DNA of 64,000 bases, from positions 1-64,000 of the forward strand of contig JAGATA010000018.1 of the NCBI GenBank assembly GCA_017621475.1, read 5' to 3'. This DNA comes from Clostridia bacterium. Lineage in GTDB: Bacteria; Bacillota; Clostridia; Oscillospirales; CAG-272. Made by a program: the position numbers and the translations under genes. Below, in pieces: positions 16,191-25,788 of this stretch (the stretch's first letter is position 1; each line of letters starts with the position of its first letter). The notes under the pieces are model-generated. The model saw only the letters and a list, made by a program, of their open reading frames with translations, was not told where the DNA came from and did not search any database.

Positions 16191-19100
16191 ATGAAAGAAA
16201 TGATGCAAACAGTCAAAACAGATAATATAAAAAAGGAAGTTGGAAAAAGGGTTAGAAACTTTCAAATAAAATCGAAGCAAATACTGTCAAGCAATAGAGA
16301 GGATTCGGTTTATTATGCGGCATCTATTTGCAAAAATCTTTGTGCAAGAGCCCAAAATTCGGCCAAAAAGATCTCTTTATATAAAGAGCTGCCGAAAGGA
16401 GAGCAAAAGAGCATAGCGTGGGAAATAGCATCTGAGTTTATCGAAAATTCCGTAGAGATGACCGAATCGGCTCTTTGTGCATTTCTTTCTTCAAAAAGGA
16501 AAAAATACGACAGCATAACTTTATCTGTCTTGGCAGATATGATATTTATAGTTATCTTTGAAAAAATATCCTTTTTGGTATGTGCGGAACGCGAAGACGG
16601 TCTTTCATTTTTATTGCGCGCGGCAGACAGAATAAAATTTATTGATTTTTCGAGAATTTTCCTTTCTTTTTCTTCGACGGATGCTGTTTTTTCTTCCGAA
16701 AAAGCGGATGTTTACAGGCATTGCGACAGAAAAACAAAATTTGAATATATAGCAGAATTGATAATGCTTTGCAAAAAAGAAAAAAAGGCAGAAAATGAGA
16801 AAGCGTTGGAAATATTAAAAGAGGCAGACAGAAAAAATATCCATGTTGGTGAATTGATCTTGAAGAAAAATCCGCTTGTGGCGGGCATTTATTTGAGTTG
16901 TCTTTGCCTTATGACTATTATAATTTCTGTTTTATATCTTATTGCGTGCGATTTTTCCGTGATAAGTTTTTTTGTTTTTCCGGGGATTGTTATAAGCGTT
17001 TACAGCCTGGTAAAACAAATACTTTCGCTTTGTTTTAAAAATGCCGGAAATGATGGTTTGCCCCGATTATACGGAGATAAAGTAAAAAAAGAAAAAGCAG
17101 TTATTGCAATTATGAGCATATTATACGGTCGTGAAAGAGACGGCGAGCTTTTTGAAAGACTTGAAAATTTTTATCTTTCTGATGAAAATTCGAACAGATT
17201 TTATGCTTTGGTTTGCAATCTTCAGGACTCGGATAGAAAAAATGACCCTGCAGATAAGGAAATCATATCATTTGCACAGGGGAGAATAGCTTCTCTTAAT
17301 GCAAAATACGGTGAACATTTCGGAATATTTATAAGAGAACGAAGATATTCGCGCTCGGAAAGAAAATATATCGGTTGGGAACGCAAAAGAGGTGCTGTTC
17401 TTGAACTTTGCCGTTTTATGCGCGGCGAAAAAACGAGTATTACAAAATTTACTGCGGATAAAAATTTCCTTTCCGAAACTAAATATTTGATCACATTGGA
17501 CAGCGATACCAACTTGTATTCGGGAGCGGCAGACGAACTTATTGGCACGATGCTCCATCCGATGAATAAACCGAAGGTTGATTCGGGGCGCGTTATTTCG
17601 GGTCACGCCATAGTGCAGCCTCATATAGGAGCAGAGTTAAAAAGTGCCGCCGGAACTGAATTTTCTTCTATTACTGCAGGAAATGGCGGTATAGATTCGT
17701 ATGCAACCGCAAATTTCGATATATATGAAAATGTATTCGGAAACGGCTCTTTTTGCGGAAAAGGAATTTTGGATATTGACGTTTTTTTGGAAGTTTGTGA
17801 TGGATTTTTTCCAAGAGAAAGAATTTTAAGCCACGATCTGTTGGAAGGAAACCTTTTGGGATCGGCAATAGCAACTGATATTACACTTACAGATTCTTCG
17901 CCTCAAACTGCCATTTCCTACTATACAAGGCAACATAGATGGTTGAGAGGAGATTTGCAAACAATACCGTATCTCTTTCCAAAGGTAAAAAATTCTTATG
18001 GAAAATCTATAAAGAACCCTATGGATCTTCTTTCAAAATATAAGATTACAGAGAATCTTATAAACGCAATTTCGCCCTTCAGCAGCGTGATTGCGCTTAT
18101 TCTGGTCGGAATTTTTGCGCCTGAATATGCGCTTGTGACAACACTTTTTATCCTTTCTTATCTTGTTTTTCCGATAATCTATGCTTTAATTTCTTCAATG
18201 GTTTTGCGCGAATTTAAAACAGCGGTGCGACGCTTCCACTCCAGAGCAATGCCGCTTCTTACGGGTACTTTTTTGTATGCATTTTATAAGATAAGCGCTT
18301 TGGCATATGAAAGCTTTCTTTTTGTTGATGCAAGTTTAAGAACACTTTATAGATTCTTGATAAGCAAGAAAAACTTTTTAAATTGGAAGACCGCAGCAAG
18401 CGCGGACAGAGAAGAAAATGAGCTTAAAACTTATGTTTTGAGAATGTGGTTTTCCGAGGTTATCGGCGTTGTAGCTCTTATTTTACCGTCTTTAAGTTTG
18501 AAAATATTGGGGCTTCTTTGGTTTGTATTTCCGATACTTTCTTATACCATTTCTCAAAAAAATGCGGTTGGGAAGCGCGTTTTCAAGAAACATAAGGATG
18601 TAATTTATAAATACGCTTTGAGAATGTGGGGGTTTTTTCGCGAGTTTGTAAATGAGGAAACTAATTATTTACCTCCTGATAATTATGAGGTTTCGCCGAT
18701 TGAGCGTGTGGCTTACAGAACGTCTCCTACAAATATAGGCCTTTATCTTGCTTGCCTTGTAGGAGCGAGGGATATGGGATTTATAACAAGTACAGAGTTG
18801 GAGTTTTATGCGAGGAAAACGGCAAATACAATTGCAGGGTTGCCAAAATGGAAGGGAAACCTTTATAATTGGTATGATATTAAAACGCTTGAAATTTTGG
18901 GAGATCCGTTTATATCCACGGTTGATTCGGGAAATTTTGTTTGTGCCGTAAGTGCTTTTTGCGAAGGCTTGAAGGAGTATGCGGGGGAGTGTCCCAAAAT
19001 TTTGGATGTGCTTCGTTTTTATGAGAATATTCTAAAAAATACAGACCTGGAAGCACTTTTTGACAAAGGATCACGTTTGTTTTATATAGGCTATGATGCC

Positions 19101-22100
19101 AGAAATGAGAGCTATACCGAATCATATTACGATATTTTTATGAGCGAAGCAAGAATGACAAGCTTCTATGCCGTTGCAACCGGACAAGTTCCCAGAGAGC
19201 ATTTTTTTGCAACTGCAAGACCCATAGTTACACATAGGGGATACAGCGGCGTTGCCTCTTGGAGCGGTACGACATTTGAGTATTTTATGCCCGCACTGTT
19301 TATGCCTGTTGTTCCTAATTCTCTTTGCGATGAAGCTTTGCAATTCGCTTTTAAAATTGAAAAAAATCAAGCTCTGAAGCGGAATTTTGGCGGAAAATCT
19401 TATTCTGCTTTTGGCGTTTCGGAAAGCGGATATTGGCACTTTGATGCCGAACTTAACTATCAATATAAAGCTTTTGGCCTTGGAAAACTTTCTCTTGATC
19501 CCGAAGGGAAAAATGCAGAAGTCCTTTCTCCTTACTCAACTTTTTTAATGTTGAGATGCGGGGCAGAAGACTGCATAGAAAATTTGCGTACGCTGAAAAA
19601 AATGGGCGCATATGGTGAATACGGTTTTTTTGAAGCTATCGATTTTGATAGAACGAGGGTCGGTTCGGGGTATGGCATAGTAAAAAGTTTTATGGCACAT
19701 CACCTCGGAATGAGTTTCATTGCTTCGCTTAACTTTTTAAAGGATGACATTTTTGTAAAACGATTTATGCGCATTCCGAAGATGAGGGCATCCGCTGAAC
19801 TTTTATGCGAAAAAATCGCAGTTAATGCACCGGCTATCCCTTCGAAATCTAAAGACCGACGCCGTGAAAAGCCTGTTATGATCTATTCGGCAAAGAGCGA
19901 AAAAAATATTGCCACTGAGAATTACAAATGTAGTCTTATTGCTCCCCAATGCGCGATGCTTTCCAACAATAAATTCCGTGTGATTGCATCCTCGTCTGGA
20001 CATATCGCAATATATAACGGGAATAATGTCCTTTTTATGTCGGATTTTGAAATGTTTGCTCTTGGCTCGGGAATCCGATTTTATATTGTTGCCGATGGAA
20101 ATGTGTTGCCTCTTGTTCCTCTCGGACATCGTCTTAAGAAAGTAAATTCCAAGTTTGAATTCTATTGTGAAAATGGCAAAATCACTTACCGCGGAGAACA
20201 CGATAAAAATGGAAAAAAAGCAGTCACAGAGCTGAATATCAGAATTTCCGGAGATAAAGAAATGTGCGAATTTTCTTTGAGCTTGTCCGGCGATTTTTCT
20301 TCAGCATACGCTTTTGTCTATGGTGAACCTGTAATGGATGAAGAAAAGGTATTTTTATCCCACAAGAGCTTTTCAAATTTATTTTTGCAGAGCAAATATG
20401 AATCGGATGAAGATGTTTTAATATTTTCTCGACGCTCAAAAAGCGGGGGAGTTTCTCAGAAGTTTATGGGAATGAAAGCCTATCCTGATGGAGCAGGAGC
20501 TTCTTTCGACACGAAAAGGGACAAAATATTACCGCTTTTATACAGAGAACAAGAAATAGCCGAGCTTTCCAAAAAGGTTCTTTCCGAAAATGAAGGTGCT
20601 ATGATAGTGCCGGCACTGGCCATGAGGACTGCATCGGGTAAAATAAAACGTGATTTCAAATTTATTTTAGGGTTTGCGACCACGGAGGATGAAGTAAAAT
20701 ATCTTTTGTCTGAAAACCGAAAAATCCTTACGGGAAGCGCATTTTCAGAGGTAGAGAAACTGCAGAAAGGCGCTTCGGGGATACATCCGGAGGGATTAAA
20801 AATCGAACGGTTTTTGCTGCGATCATTTTTATTCGGCAATACACAGAATAAAAATGCGGTGCGCAATTTTGCTGACAAGGATATTTTTTGGAAGCGCGGA
20901 ATTTCAGGAGAAAATAAGATACTTCTTTTGATGGTTAAGGAGGGTGATGATAGCGAGATCTCACATCTTGCCTCTATCCTTTCTGTGTTCAAGTATATGT
21001 GTATCAGAGGATATAGATTTGATCTTTTGATAATTTACAGGGAAAAAGATTCGTATAATATGAGCATCAAAAAGCGAATTGAAAATTGTATTTTTCTATG
21101 CGGATGCAGGAATTTTTTGAATCGTGAAAATGGCATTTTCCCGCTTCGGGAGAGCGATTTTGCCGAAAACGAGCTTTCGGTTATCAGAGATATTTGCGAC
21201 GCAGAAATATCTCTTTCGCAAGGAATTTCCGCTTTTCCCGATATATCTTTCGGAGGTTTTGAAATATCCGAAAATACAGAAAAGGCTCTTTTGAAAAAAG
21301 CTGATGTTCGTATATCTCCTCTTGATTTTTCTGTAGCAGATACTATCGTAGAGCAAAATAAAACGGGATATTTTAGAGAAGACGGTTATGTTGTAAAAAA
21401 ACCGCACGGTTCAACACCATTTTCTTATGTAATGGCGAGCGAATTTTTTGGCACTGTATTAAGTGAAAATTCACTTGGTTTCACGTATTTTGAAAATTCA
21501 GCTCTCGGAAAACTTACTCCGCATACTGCGGATAATATGGTTGAGGATGGCTCGGAAAAAATATTGGCTCGTGTTTATACAAATGAAGGATATGAAGATT
21601 TTGACCTTGCAGCTTGTTCTGAAGAAGTAGCTTTTCATGATGGAAAAGCGGAGTATTTCGGAAAGGTTTCAAACTTGAAATACCGCTTGGAAGTAGAGAT
21701 TTTTGGTTTTTCTCCTATAAAAAAATACACATTAAACGTTGAAAATCCAAAGAATAAAAAGGTCAAAATAATTTTTATGGCAAAGCCTTGCCTTGGGGAT
21801 AAATCACTTAAAAAAAGTGAATATATTTTCGAATCGAATAAAGGCGATGTTATTGTGAATTCTATTTTTGAGAAAAAATTATCTCTGGTTGTATCCTCTT
21901 CATTTTTAAAGTATAATTATTGCTTTGATCTTGCTGCGATTGTTTCTGATGGTCTTGTCTTTTCGGGAGCTCAAGAGGTGGTTACTTTTTCGGGCTTTTG
22001 GGAGACAGAAACTAAGGAGATTTCCTTTTTTCTCGGTGCTTTGACAGAGGCTTTTTCATTGGATGATTTCCGCGAAAAAGTCGCTTCCGGAGAGGAAAAA

Positions 22101-23642
22101 CTCGAACTTTATCCCGTATTTGAAAAGTTGAAAATAAAAACATCTCAGCCGGTATTCGATCTTTCGGTGAATTTTTTGTTTCCATATCAAACGCTTTATT
22201 CAAGATTGTTTGCGCGTTCAGGCTTCTATCAAATAGGCGGTGCTTTTGGATATCGCGATCAACTTCAGGATACGCTTTCTTTCATTGAAACGGCACCGGA
22301 ACTATGTCTTGCCCAAATTAAAAAGTGTGCCTCTCATCAATATTTTGAAGGTGATGTAGCTCATTGGTGGCACAGATATTTGGGAAAAGAGACAGGTCTT
22401 CGTTCGCGCTACTCTGACGATCTTTTGTGGCTTCCTTATGCTTTGACAGAGTATATCGATAAGACGGGAGAAAGTTCTATACTTTATGATAATATCCCGT
22501 ATTTATCATCCGAAACTTTGGATAAGCGTGAAAAAGAACGATATGAAGAACTTAATATAAAGGGTGAAGGAACTCTTTACGAACACGCGGAAAAAGCTAT
22601 AAAATTGGCTCTGGAGCGAGGTTTTGGGACGCACGGACTATTGAAAATCGGCGGAGGAGATTGGAACGATGGTATGAATGCCGTAGGAATAGCAGGATAC
22701 GGAGAAAGCGTGTGGCTTACCGAATTTTGCGCGATTATTTGCTTTAAATTTTCTAAAATTGCCGTAATCGTAAAAGGAGAATCCGAAGAACACTTCTTCC
22801 TTGAAACCGCAAGAAAACTTTACGATGCCGTACAAGCTTCGTTTATTGAAGGATGGTACTTGCGTGGATATTATGATGATGGTGCGCCGCTTGGAAAGAA
22901 AGGAAACATGGAATGTGAGATAGATTCACTTTCTCAAAGCTTCGCTGTTTTTATGGAAATGGTGATCAACGGTGAGGTAGGAAAAAACTCAAAAGCCGCT
23001 ATAGAAGCCGCTTTTTCGCGACTTTATGATAAAAAAGCAGGTATAATGAAATTGCTTTCGCCGGCTTTTGATGAAGGCGATGAGCGCCCCGGATATATAA
23101 AAGGATATTTGCCGGGTATTAGAGAAAATGGCGGGCAATATACACACGCCGCGGTATGGGCCGCTATGGCGCTTTTGTTGAGCGGAAAAACAGATGAAGG
23201 TATTTTGGTTCTTGAAAGCATAAACCCGGCGTTGAAGAGCTTAAAAAAGGATGTCTGTGGACACTATCTTTTGGAACCGTATGCTATGGCGGGAGATGTA
23301 TATTCTCATCCTGAATGCGCGGGAAGAGGAGGATGGAGCTTTTATACAGGTGCTGCGGCTTGGTATAAAAAAGCAGTTCTGGAGTGCGTTTTTGGCTATA
23401 AATTATCTCCCGAAGGTTTTTCGCTTGATCCGCATATGAATGAAAAATTTGACGGCGCACAGCTTTCTGTTAATACAAGAGATACCTCTTACACGGTGAA
23501 ATATCTTTTTTCGGATAAATCCGGTGTTGTGCTTGATGGCAGGATAGTTGAAACCGACCCTAAAAAAATGAAAAACTTTGTTTTTATTTTTGATAAGGGA
23601 ACTCATACCGTGGATTATTGTATAAAAAAGAGGGAACAATAA
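16191..23642 (+). CDS. Giant GT84-GH94 protein, cyclic beta-1,2-glucan synthase-like
   Basis: A 2483-residue membrane protein. A helical N-terminal part (1-265) precedes two transmembrane helices (about 270-325). The glycosyltransferase domain carries D437-S-D439 (DxD) and Q581-H-R-W584 (QxxRW), as in GT84/GT2 processive enzymes. Several more helices lie at about 625-680 and 755-795. The glycoamylase-like region has SGTTFEYFMP and HHLGMSFIAS. The C-terminal GH94 phosphorylase part shows FGYRDQLQD, HWWH and GGGDWNDGM with the putative catalytic Asp2160. This order matches Cgs/NdvB proteins that build, trim and cyclise beta-1,2-glucans from UDP-glucose; those are about 2800 residues, so this one is somewhat short. 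The start at 16191 avoids the upstream terminator. Product identity is inference. Confidence 0.85.
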   Translation: MKEMMQTVKTDNIKKEVGKRVRNFQIKSKQILSSNREDSVYYAASICKNLCARAQNSAKKISLYKELPKGEQKSIAWEIASEFIENSVEMTESALCAFLSSKRKKYDSITLSVLADMIFIVIFEKISFLVCAEREDGLSFLLRAADRIKFIDFSRIFLSFSSTDAVFSSEKADVYRHCDRKTKFEYIAELIMLCKKEKKAENEKALEILKEADRKNIHVGELILKKNPLVAGIYLSCLCLMTIIISVLYLIACDFSVISFFVFPGIVISVYSLVKQILSLCFKNAGNDGLPRLYGDKVKKEKAVIAIMSILYGRERDGELFERLENFYLSDENSNRFYALVCNLQDSDRKNDPADKEIISFAQGRIASLNAKYGEHFGIFIRERRYSRSERKYIGWERKRGAVLELCRFMRGEKTSITKFTADKNFLSETKYLITLDSDTNLYSGAADELIGTMLHPMNKPKVDSGRVISGHAIVQPHIGAELKSAAGTEFSSITAGNGGIDSYATANFDIYENVFGNGSFCGKGILDIDVFLEVCDGFFPRERILSHDLLEGNLLGSAIATDITLTDSSPQTAISYYTRQHRWLRGDLQTIPYLFPKVKNSYGKSIKNPMDLLSKYKITENLINAISPFSSVIALILVGIFAPEYALVTTLFILSYLVFPIIYALISSMVLREFKTAVRRFHSRAMPLLTGTFLYAFYKISALAYESFLFVDASLRTLYRFLISKKNFLNWKTAASADREENELKTYVLRMWFSEVIGVVALILPSLSLKILGLLWFVFPILSYTISQKNAVGKRVFKKHKDVIYKYALRMWGFFREFVNEETNYLPPDNYEVSPIERVAYRTSPTNIGLYLACLVGARDMGFITSTELEFYARKTANTIAGLPKWKGNLYNWYDIKTLEILGDPFISTVDSGNFVCAVSAFCEGLKEYAGECPKILDVLRFYENILKNTDLEALFDKGSRLFYIGYDARNESYTESYYDIFMSEARMTSFYAVATGQVPREHFFATARPIVTHRGYSGVASWSGTTFEYFMPALFMPVVPNSLCDEALQFAFKIEKNQALKRNFGGKSYSAFGVSESGYWHFDAELNYQYKAFGLGKLSLDPEGKNAEVLSPYSTFLMLRCGAEDCIENLRTLKKMGAYGEYGFFEAIDFDRTRVGSGYGIVKSFMAHHLGMSFIASLNFLKDDIFVKRFMRIPKMRASAELLCEKIAVNAPAIPSKSKDRRREKPVMIYSAKSEKNIATENYKCSLIAPQCAMLSNNKFRVIASSSGHIAIYNGNNVLFMSDFEMFALGSGIRFYIVADGNVLPLVPLGHRLKKVNSKFEFYCENGKITYRGEHDKNGKKAVTELNIRISGDKEMCEFSLSLSGDFSSAYAFVYGEPVMDEEKVFLSHKSFSNLFLQSKYESDEDVLIFSRRSKSGGVSQKFMGMKAYPDGAGASFDTKRDKILPLLYREQEIAELSKKVLSENEGAMIVPALAMRTASGKIKRDFKFILGFATTEDEVKYLLSENRKILTGSAFSEVEKLQKGASGIHPEGLKIERFLLRSFLFGNTQNKNAVRNFADKDIFWKRGISGENKILLLMVKEGDDSEISHLASILSVFKYMCIRGYRFDLLIIYREKDSYNMSIKKRIENCIFLCGCRNFLNRENGIFPLRESDFAENELSVIRDICDAEISLSQGISAFPDISFGGFEISENTEKALLKKADVRISPLDFSVADTIVEQNKTGYFREDGYVVKKPHGSTPFSYVMASEFFGTVLSENSLGFTYFENSALGKLTPHTADNMVEDGSEKILARVYTNEGYEDFDLAACSEEVAFHDGKAEYFGKVSNLKYRLEVEIFGFSPIKKYTLNVENPKNKKVKIIFMAKPCLGDKSLKKSEYIFESNKGDVIVNSIFEKKLSLVVSSSFLKYNYCFDLAAIVSDGLVFSGAQEVVTFSGFWETETKEISFFLGALTEAFSLDDFREKVASGEEKLELYPVFEKLKIKTSQPVFDLSVNFLFPYQTLYSRLFARSGFYQIGGAFGYRDQLQDTLSFIETAPELCLAQIKKCASHQYFEGDVAHWWHRYLGKETGLRSRYSDDLLWLPYALTEYIDKTGESSILYDNIPYLSSETLDKREKERYEELNIKGEGTLYEHAEKAIKLALERGFGTHGLLKIGGGDWNDGMNAVGIAGYGESVWLTEFCAIICFKFSKIAVIVKGESEEHFFLETARKLYDAVQASFIEGWYLRGYYDDGAPLGKKGNMECEIDSLSQSFAVFMEMVINGEVGKNSKAAIEAAFSRLYDKKAGIMKLLSPAFDEGDERPGYIKGYLPGIRENGGQYTHAAVWAAMALLLSGKTDEGILVLESINPALKSLKKDVCGHYLLEPYAMAGDVYSHPECAGRGGWSFYTGAAAWYKKAVLECVFGYKLSPEGFSLDPHMNEKFDGAQLSVNTRDTSYTVKYLFSDKSGVVLDGRIVETDPKKMKNFVFIFDKGTHTVDYCIKKREQ

Positions 23643-23661
23643 AAGAAAAACGGAGATTTGT

Positions 23662-24012
23662 ATGGATATTCAAGCAATAATTTTCGGCGTTGATGCCGTA
23701 AACATAAAAAACGGAGTCCCTTCTATGTCCGAGAAAACCTTTTTTCAATTGCAAAAAAGGGGGTATAAGCTTGCTGCCGTTGAAACCGTAAAAAATGAAA
23801 AAATCAGCTCCCAAAGCGATATTTTGCTTGGTACTGCACGTACGTTGGGCGTTTCGGCTCATAAATGTGCCGTTGTGGAGAGTGCTCCTTTTGGTATCGA
23901 TGCTGCCAAGAGCAGCGGTATGACAGCAATAGGAATAGGAGGGGCGGGCAATTATATCTTTGCGGATATGTGCATCGGAAATATTTCGGAGCTCCTTGAT
24001 ATTTTCGCATAA
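23662..24012 (+). CDS. Mini-HAD protein, beta-phosphoglucomutase-like, catalytic Asp lost
   Basis: A 116-residue protein. The C-terminal two-thirds match the HAD core of beta-phosphoglucomutase: DILLGTARTLGVSAHKCAVV, then ESAPFGIDAAKSSGMTAIGIG. The N-terminus keeps the first strand (QAIIFGVDAV), but motif I FDxDGV reads FGVDAV, so the nucleophile Asp is Gly. The acidic motif IV pair (ED) reads ES. The cap domain (about 90 residues) is missing, yet the frame is intact with a CGGAG site, so it looks like a maintained pseudoenzyme rather than debris. It lies 19 bases after the GT84-GH94 gene and probably in its operon. Confidence 0.75.
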   Translation: MDIQAIIFGVDAVNIKNGVPSMSEKTFFQLQKRGYKLAAVETVKNEKISSQSDILLGTARTLGVSAHKCAVVESAPFGIDAAKSSGMTAIGIGGAGNYIFADMCIGNISELLDIFA

Positions 24013-24017
24013 GTGAA

Positions 24018-24066
24018 AAAATGCAAAAGAAAAGACCATCTTTCGGTCTTTTCTTTTGCATTTTTA
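24018..24066 (+). terminator. Very long-stem terminator
   Basis: A stem of about 20 bases (AAATGCAAAAGAAAAGACC with GGTCTTTTCTTTTGCATTT) and a 7-base loop end the GT84-GH94/mini-HAD operon. Confidence 0.92.
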
Positions 24067-24112
24067 CTGAATTTAAGCTGTTTTTTTTGAACGCTATTTT
24101 GCTATATAAAAA

Positions 24113-24141
24113 TTGACACTTTGAGCTCTTTGTGGTAAACT
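24113..24141 (+). promoter_or_regulatory. Promoter of malQ
   Basis: TTGACA, 17-base spacer, TAAACT, 54 bases before the malQ start. Confidence 0.7.
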
Positions 24142-24195
24142 TAATTTGTATGGTTTTTACTGTGCTTACTATTTGATTTTTCGGAGTTGATTTTT

Positions 24196-25692
24196 ATGAG
24201 AACAAGCGGAATCCTTTTGCATATATCATCGCTTCCTTCCGAATACGGTATAGGAACATTCGGAAAAGAGGCGTACCGTTTTGTGGATTTTCTTGAAAAG
24301 GCGGGGCAGACATATTGGCAGATCCTTCCCATAGGTATTACCGGATATGGCGATTCACCTTATCAATCCTTTTCCTCTTTTGCGGGCAATCCTTATTTTA
24401 TTGATCTTGATCTTCTTTCTAAGGACGGGCTTTTGGAAGAAGAAGATTATAAAGACATCGATTTCGGCAGAGATGTTGAAAAAACCGACTACGGCAAACT
24501 TTATGAAAAAAGATATCCTTTACTTCGTAAAGCTTATAAAAAATTTGTTGCTAAAAAGAATGCGGAGTATGAGGCATTTCTTAAAGAAAATCAAAGTTGG
24601 ATATTCGATTTTGCACTCTTCATGGCTCTTAAAGACGAGAACGGTGGAGCTTGCTGGCAAGCTTGGGAAACGCCTCTTAAAAAACGCGAAAAAGCCGCAC
24701 TGGAAGCGGCAAAATCGAGACTTGCCGATGATATTGGTTTTTACTGTGTTACACAATTTATTTTCTTTAAACAGTGGTTTGCATTGAAAGAATATGCAAA
24801 TAAAAAGGGCATAAAGATTATTGGGGATGTGCCGATATACGTAGCTCTTGACAGCGCAGATGTTTGGTCAAACCCGAAAAATTTTGAACTTGATTCTGCT
24901 CTTGCACCTGTAAATATTGCTGGATGCCCTCCGGATGCTTTTTCCGAGGATGGACAAAGATGGGGAAATCCTCTTTACAACTGGAAGAAGATGAAGCAGG
25001 ACGGCTTCTCTTGGTGGTGCGAACGTGTTGCTTTTTCTGCAAAGATATTTGATGTTCTTCGCATAGATCATTTCCGCGGCTTTGAAGCTTATTGGTCGAT
25101 TCCTGCAAAAGACGACACTGCAAAAAACGGAAAATGGGTTAAGGGTCCCGGAAATGCGCTTTTTTCAACGCTTGAAAAGAGACTTGGCAAATTGCCGATC
25201 ATCGCCGAAGACTTGGGCTTTTTGACCCCCGGAGTTAAAAGACTTTTGAAGAAGACCGGGTTCCCTGGAATGAAGGTGCTTGAATTCGCTTTTGACCCTT
25301 CGGGTAACAGCGAGTATCTGCCGCACAATATAAATAAAAACTCTGTTGCGTACATAGGCACTCACGATAACGAGCCGGCACTTCTTTGGTTTGAATCCGT
25401 TTCAGAGATGACGAGAAAATTTGCGAAAGAATATATGAGTCTTACCAAGGAAGAAGGTTACAACTGGGGATTTGTAAGAACACTTCTTGCTTGTCCTGCC
25501 GACACCGCGATAATGCAAATGCAAGATCTGCTTGGGCTTTCAAAAGGTGCGCGAATGAACACCCCTTCCGTGGTAAATGAAAACTGGACTTGGAGAATGC
25601 GCTCCGAATGTATTAACGATTGGCTTTCACGCATAATTCGCGAAAAGACGGATCTTTATCGCAGACTTCCGAATAAAAACGGTAATGTCTAA
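24196..25692 (+). CDS. malQ: 4-alpha-glucanotransferase (amylomaltase)
   Basis: A 498-residue GH77 enzyme that transfers maltosyl chains between alpha-1,4-glucans. Seen: RTSGILLHISSLPS at the N-terminus, GDVPIYVALDSADVW, VLRIDHFRGFEAYW (the Asp is the expected catalytic nucleophile), IAEDLG (acid/base Glu), and GTHDNEPALLWF (transition-state Asp). The start at 24196 has CGGAG upstream; a TTG at 24187 is less likely. It has its own promoter, but its position after the GT84-GH94 operon puts two glucan enzymes side by side. Confidence 0.96.
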   Translation: MRTSGILLHISSLPSEYGIGTFGKEAYRFVDFLEKAGQTYWQILPIGITGYGDSPYQSFSSFAGNPYFIDLDLLSKDGLLEEEDYKDIDFGRDVEKTDYGKLYEKRYPLLRKAYKKFVAKKNAEYEAFLKENQSWIFDFALFMALKDENGGACWQAWETPLKKREKAALEAAKSRLADDIGFYCVTQFIFFKQWFALKEYANKKGIKIIGDVPIYVALDSADVWSNPKNFELDSALAPVNIAGCPPDAFSEDGQRWGNPLYNWKKMKQDGFSWWCERVAFSAKIFDVLRIDHFRGFEAYWSIPAKDDTAKNGKWVKGPGNALFSTLEKRLGKLPIIAEDLGFLTPGVKRLLKKTGFPGMKVLEFAFDPSGNSEYLPHNINKNSVAYIGTHDNEPALLWFESVSEMTRKFAKEYMSLTKEEGYNWGFVRTLLACPADTAIMQMQDLLGLSKGARMNTPSVVNENWTWRMRSECINDWLSRIIREKTDLYRRLPNKNGNV

Positions 25693-25788
25693 ATAATTGT
25701 TTTATGTTTGTTAACATACGGTTAAAAATTTATTCCATTTGCGATTGTAAAATAAAAATAAATTAAAATTTTGAAAGGGTATTAAAAA

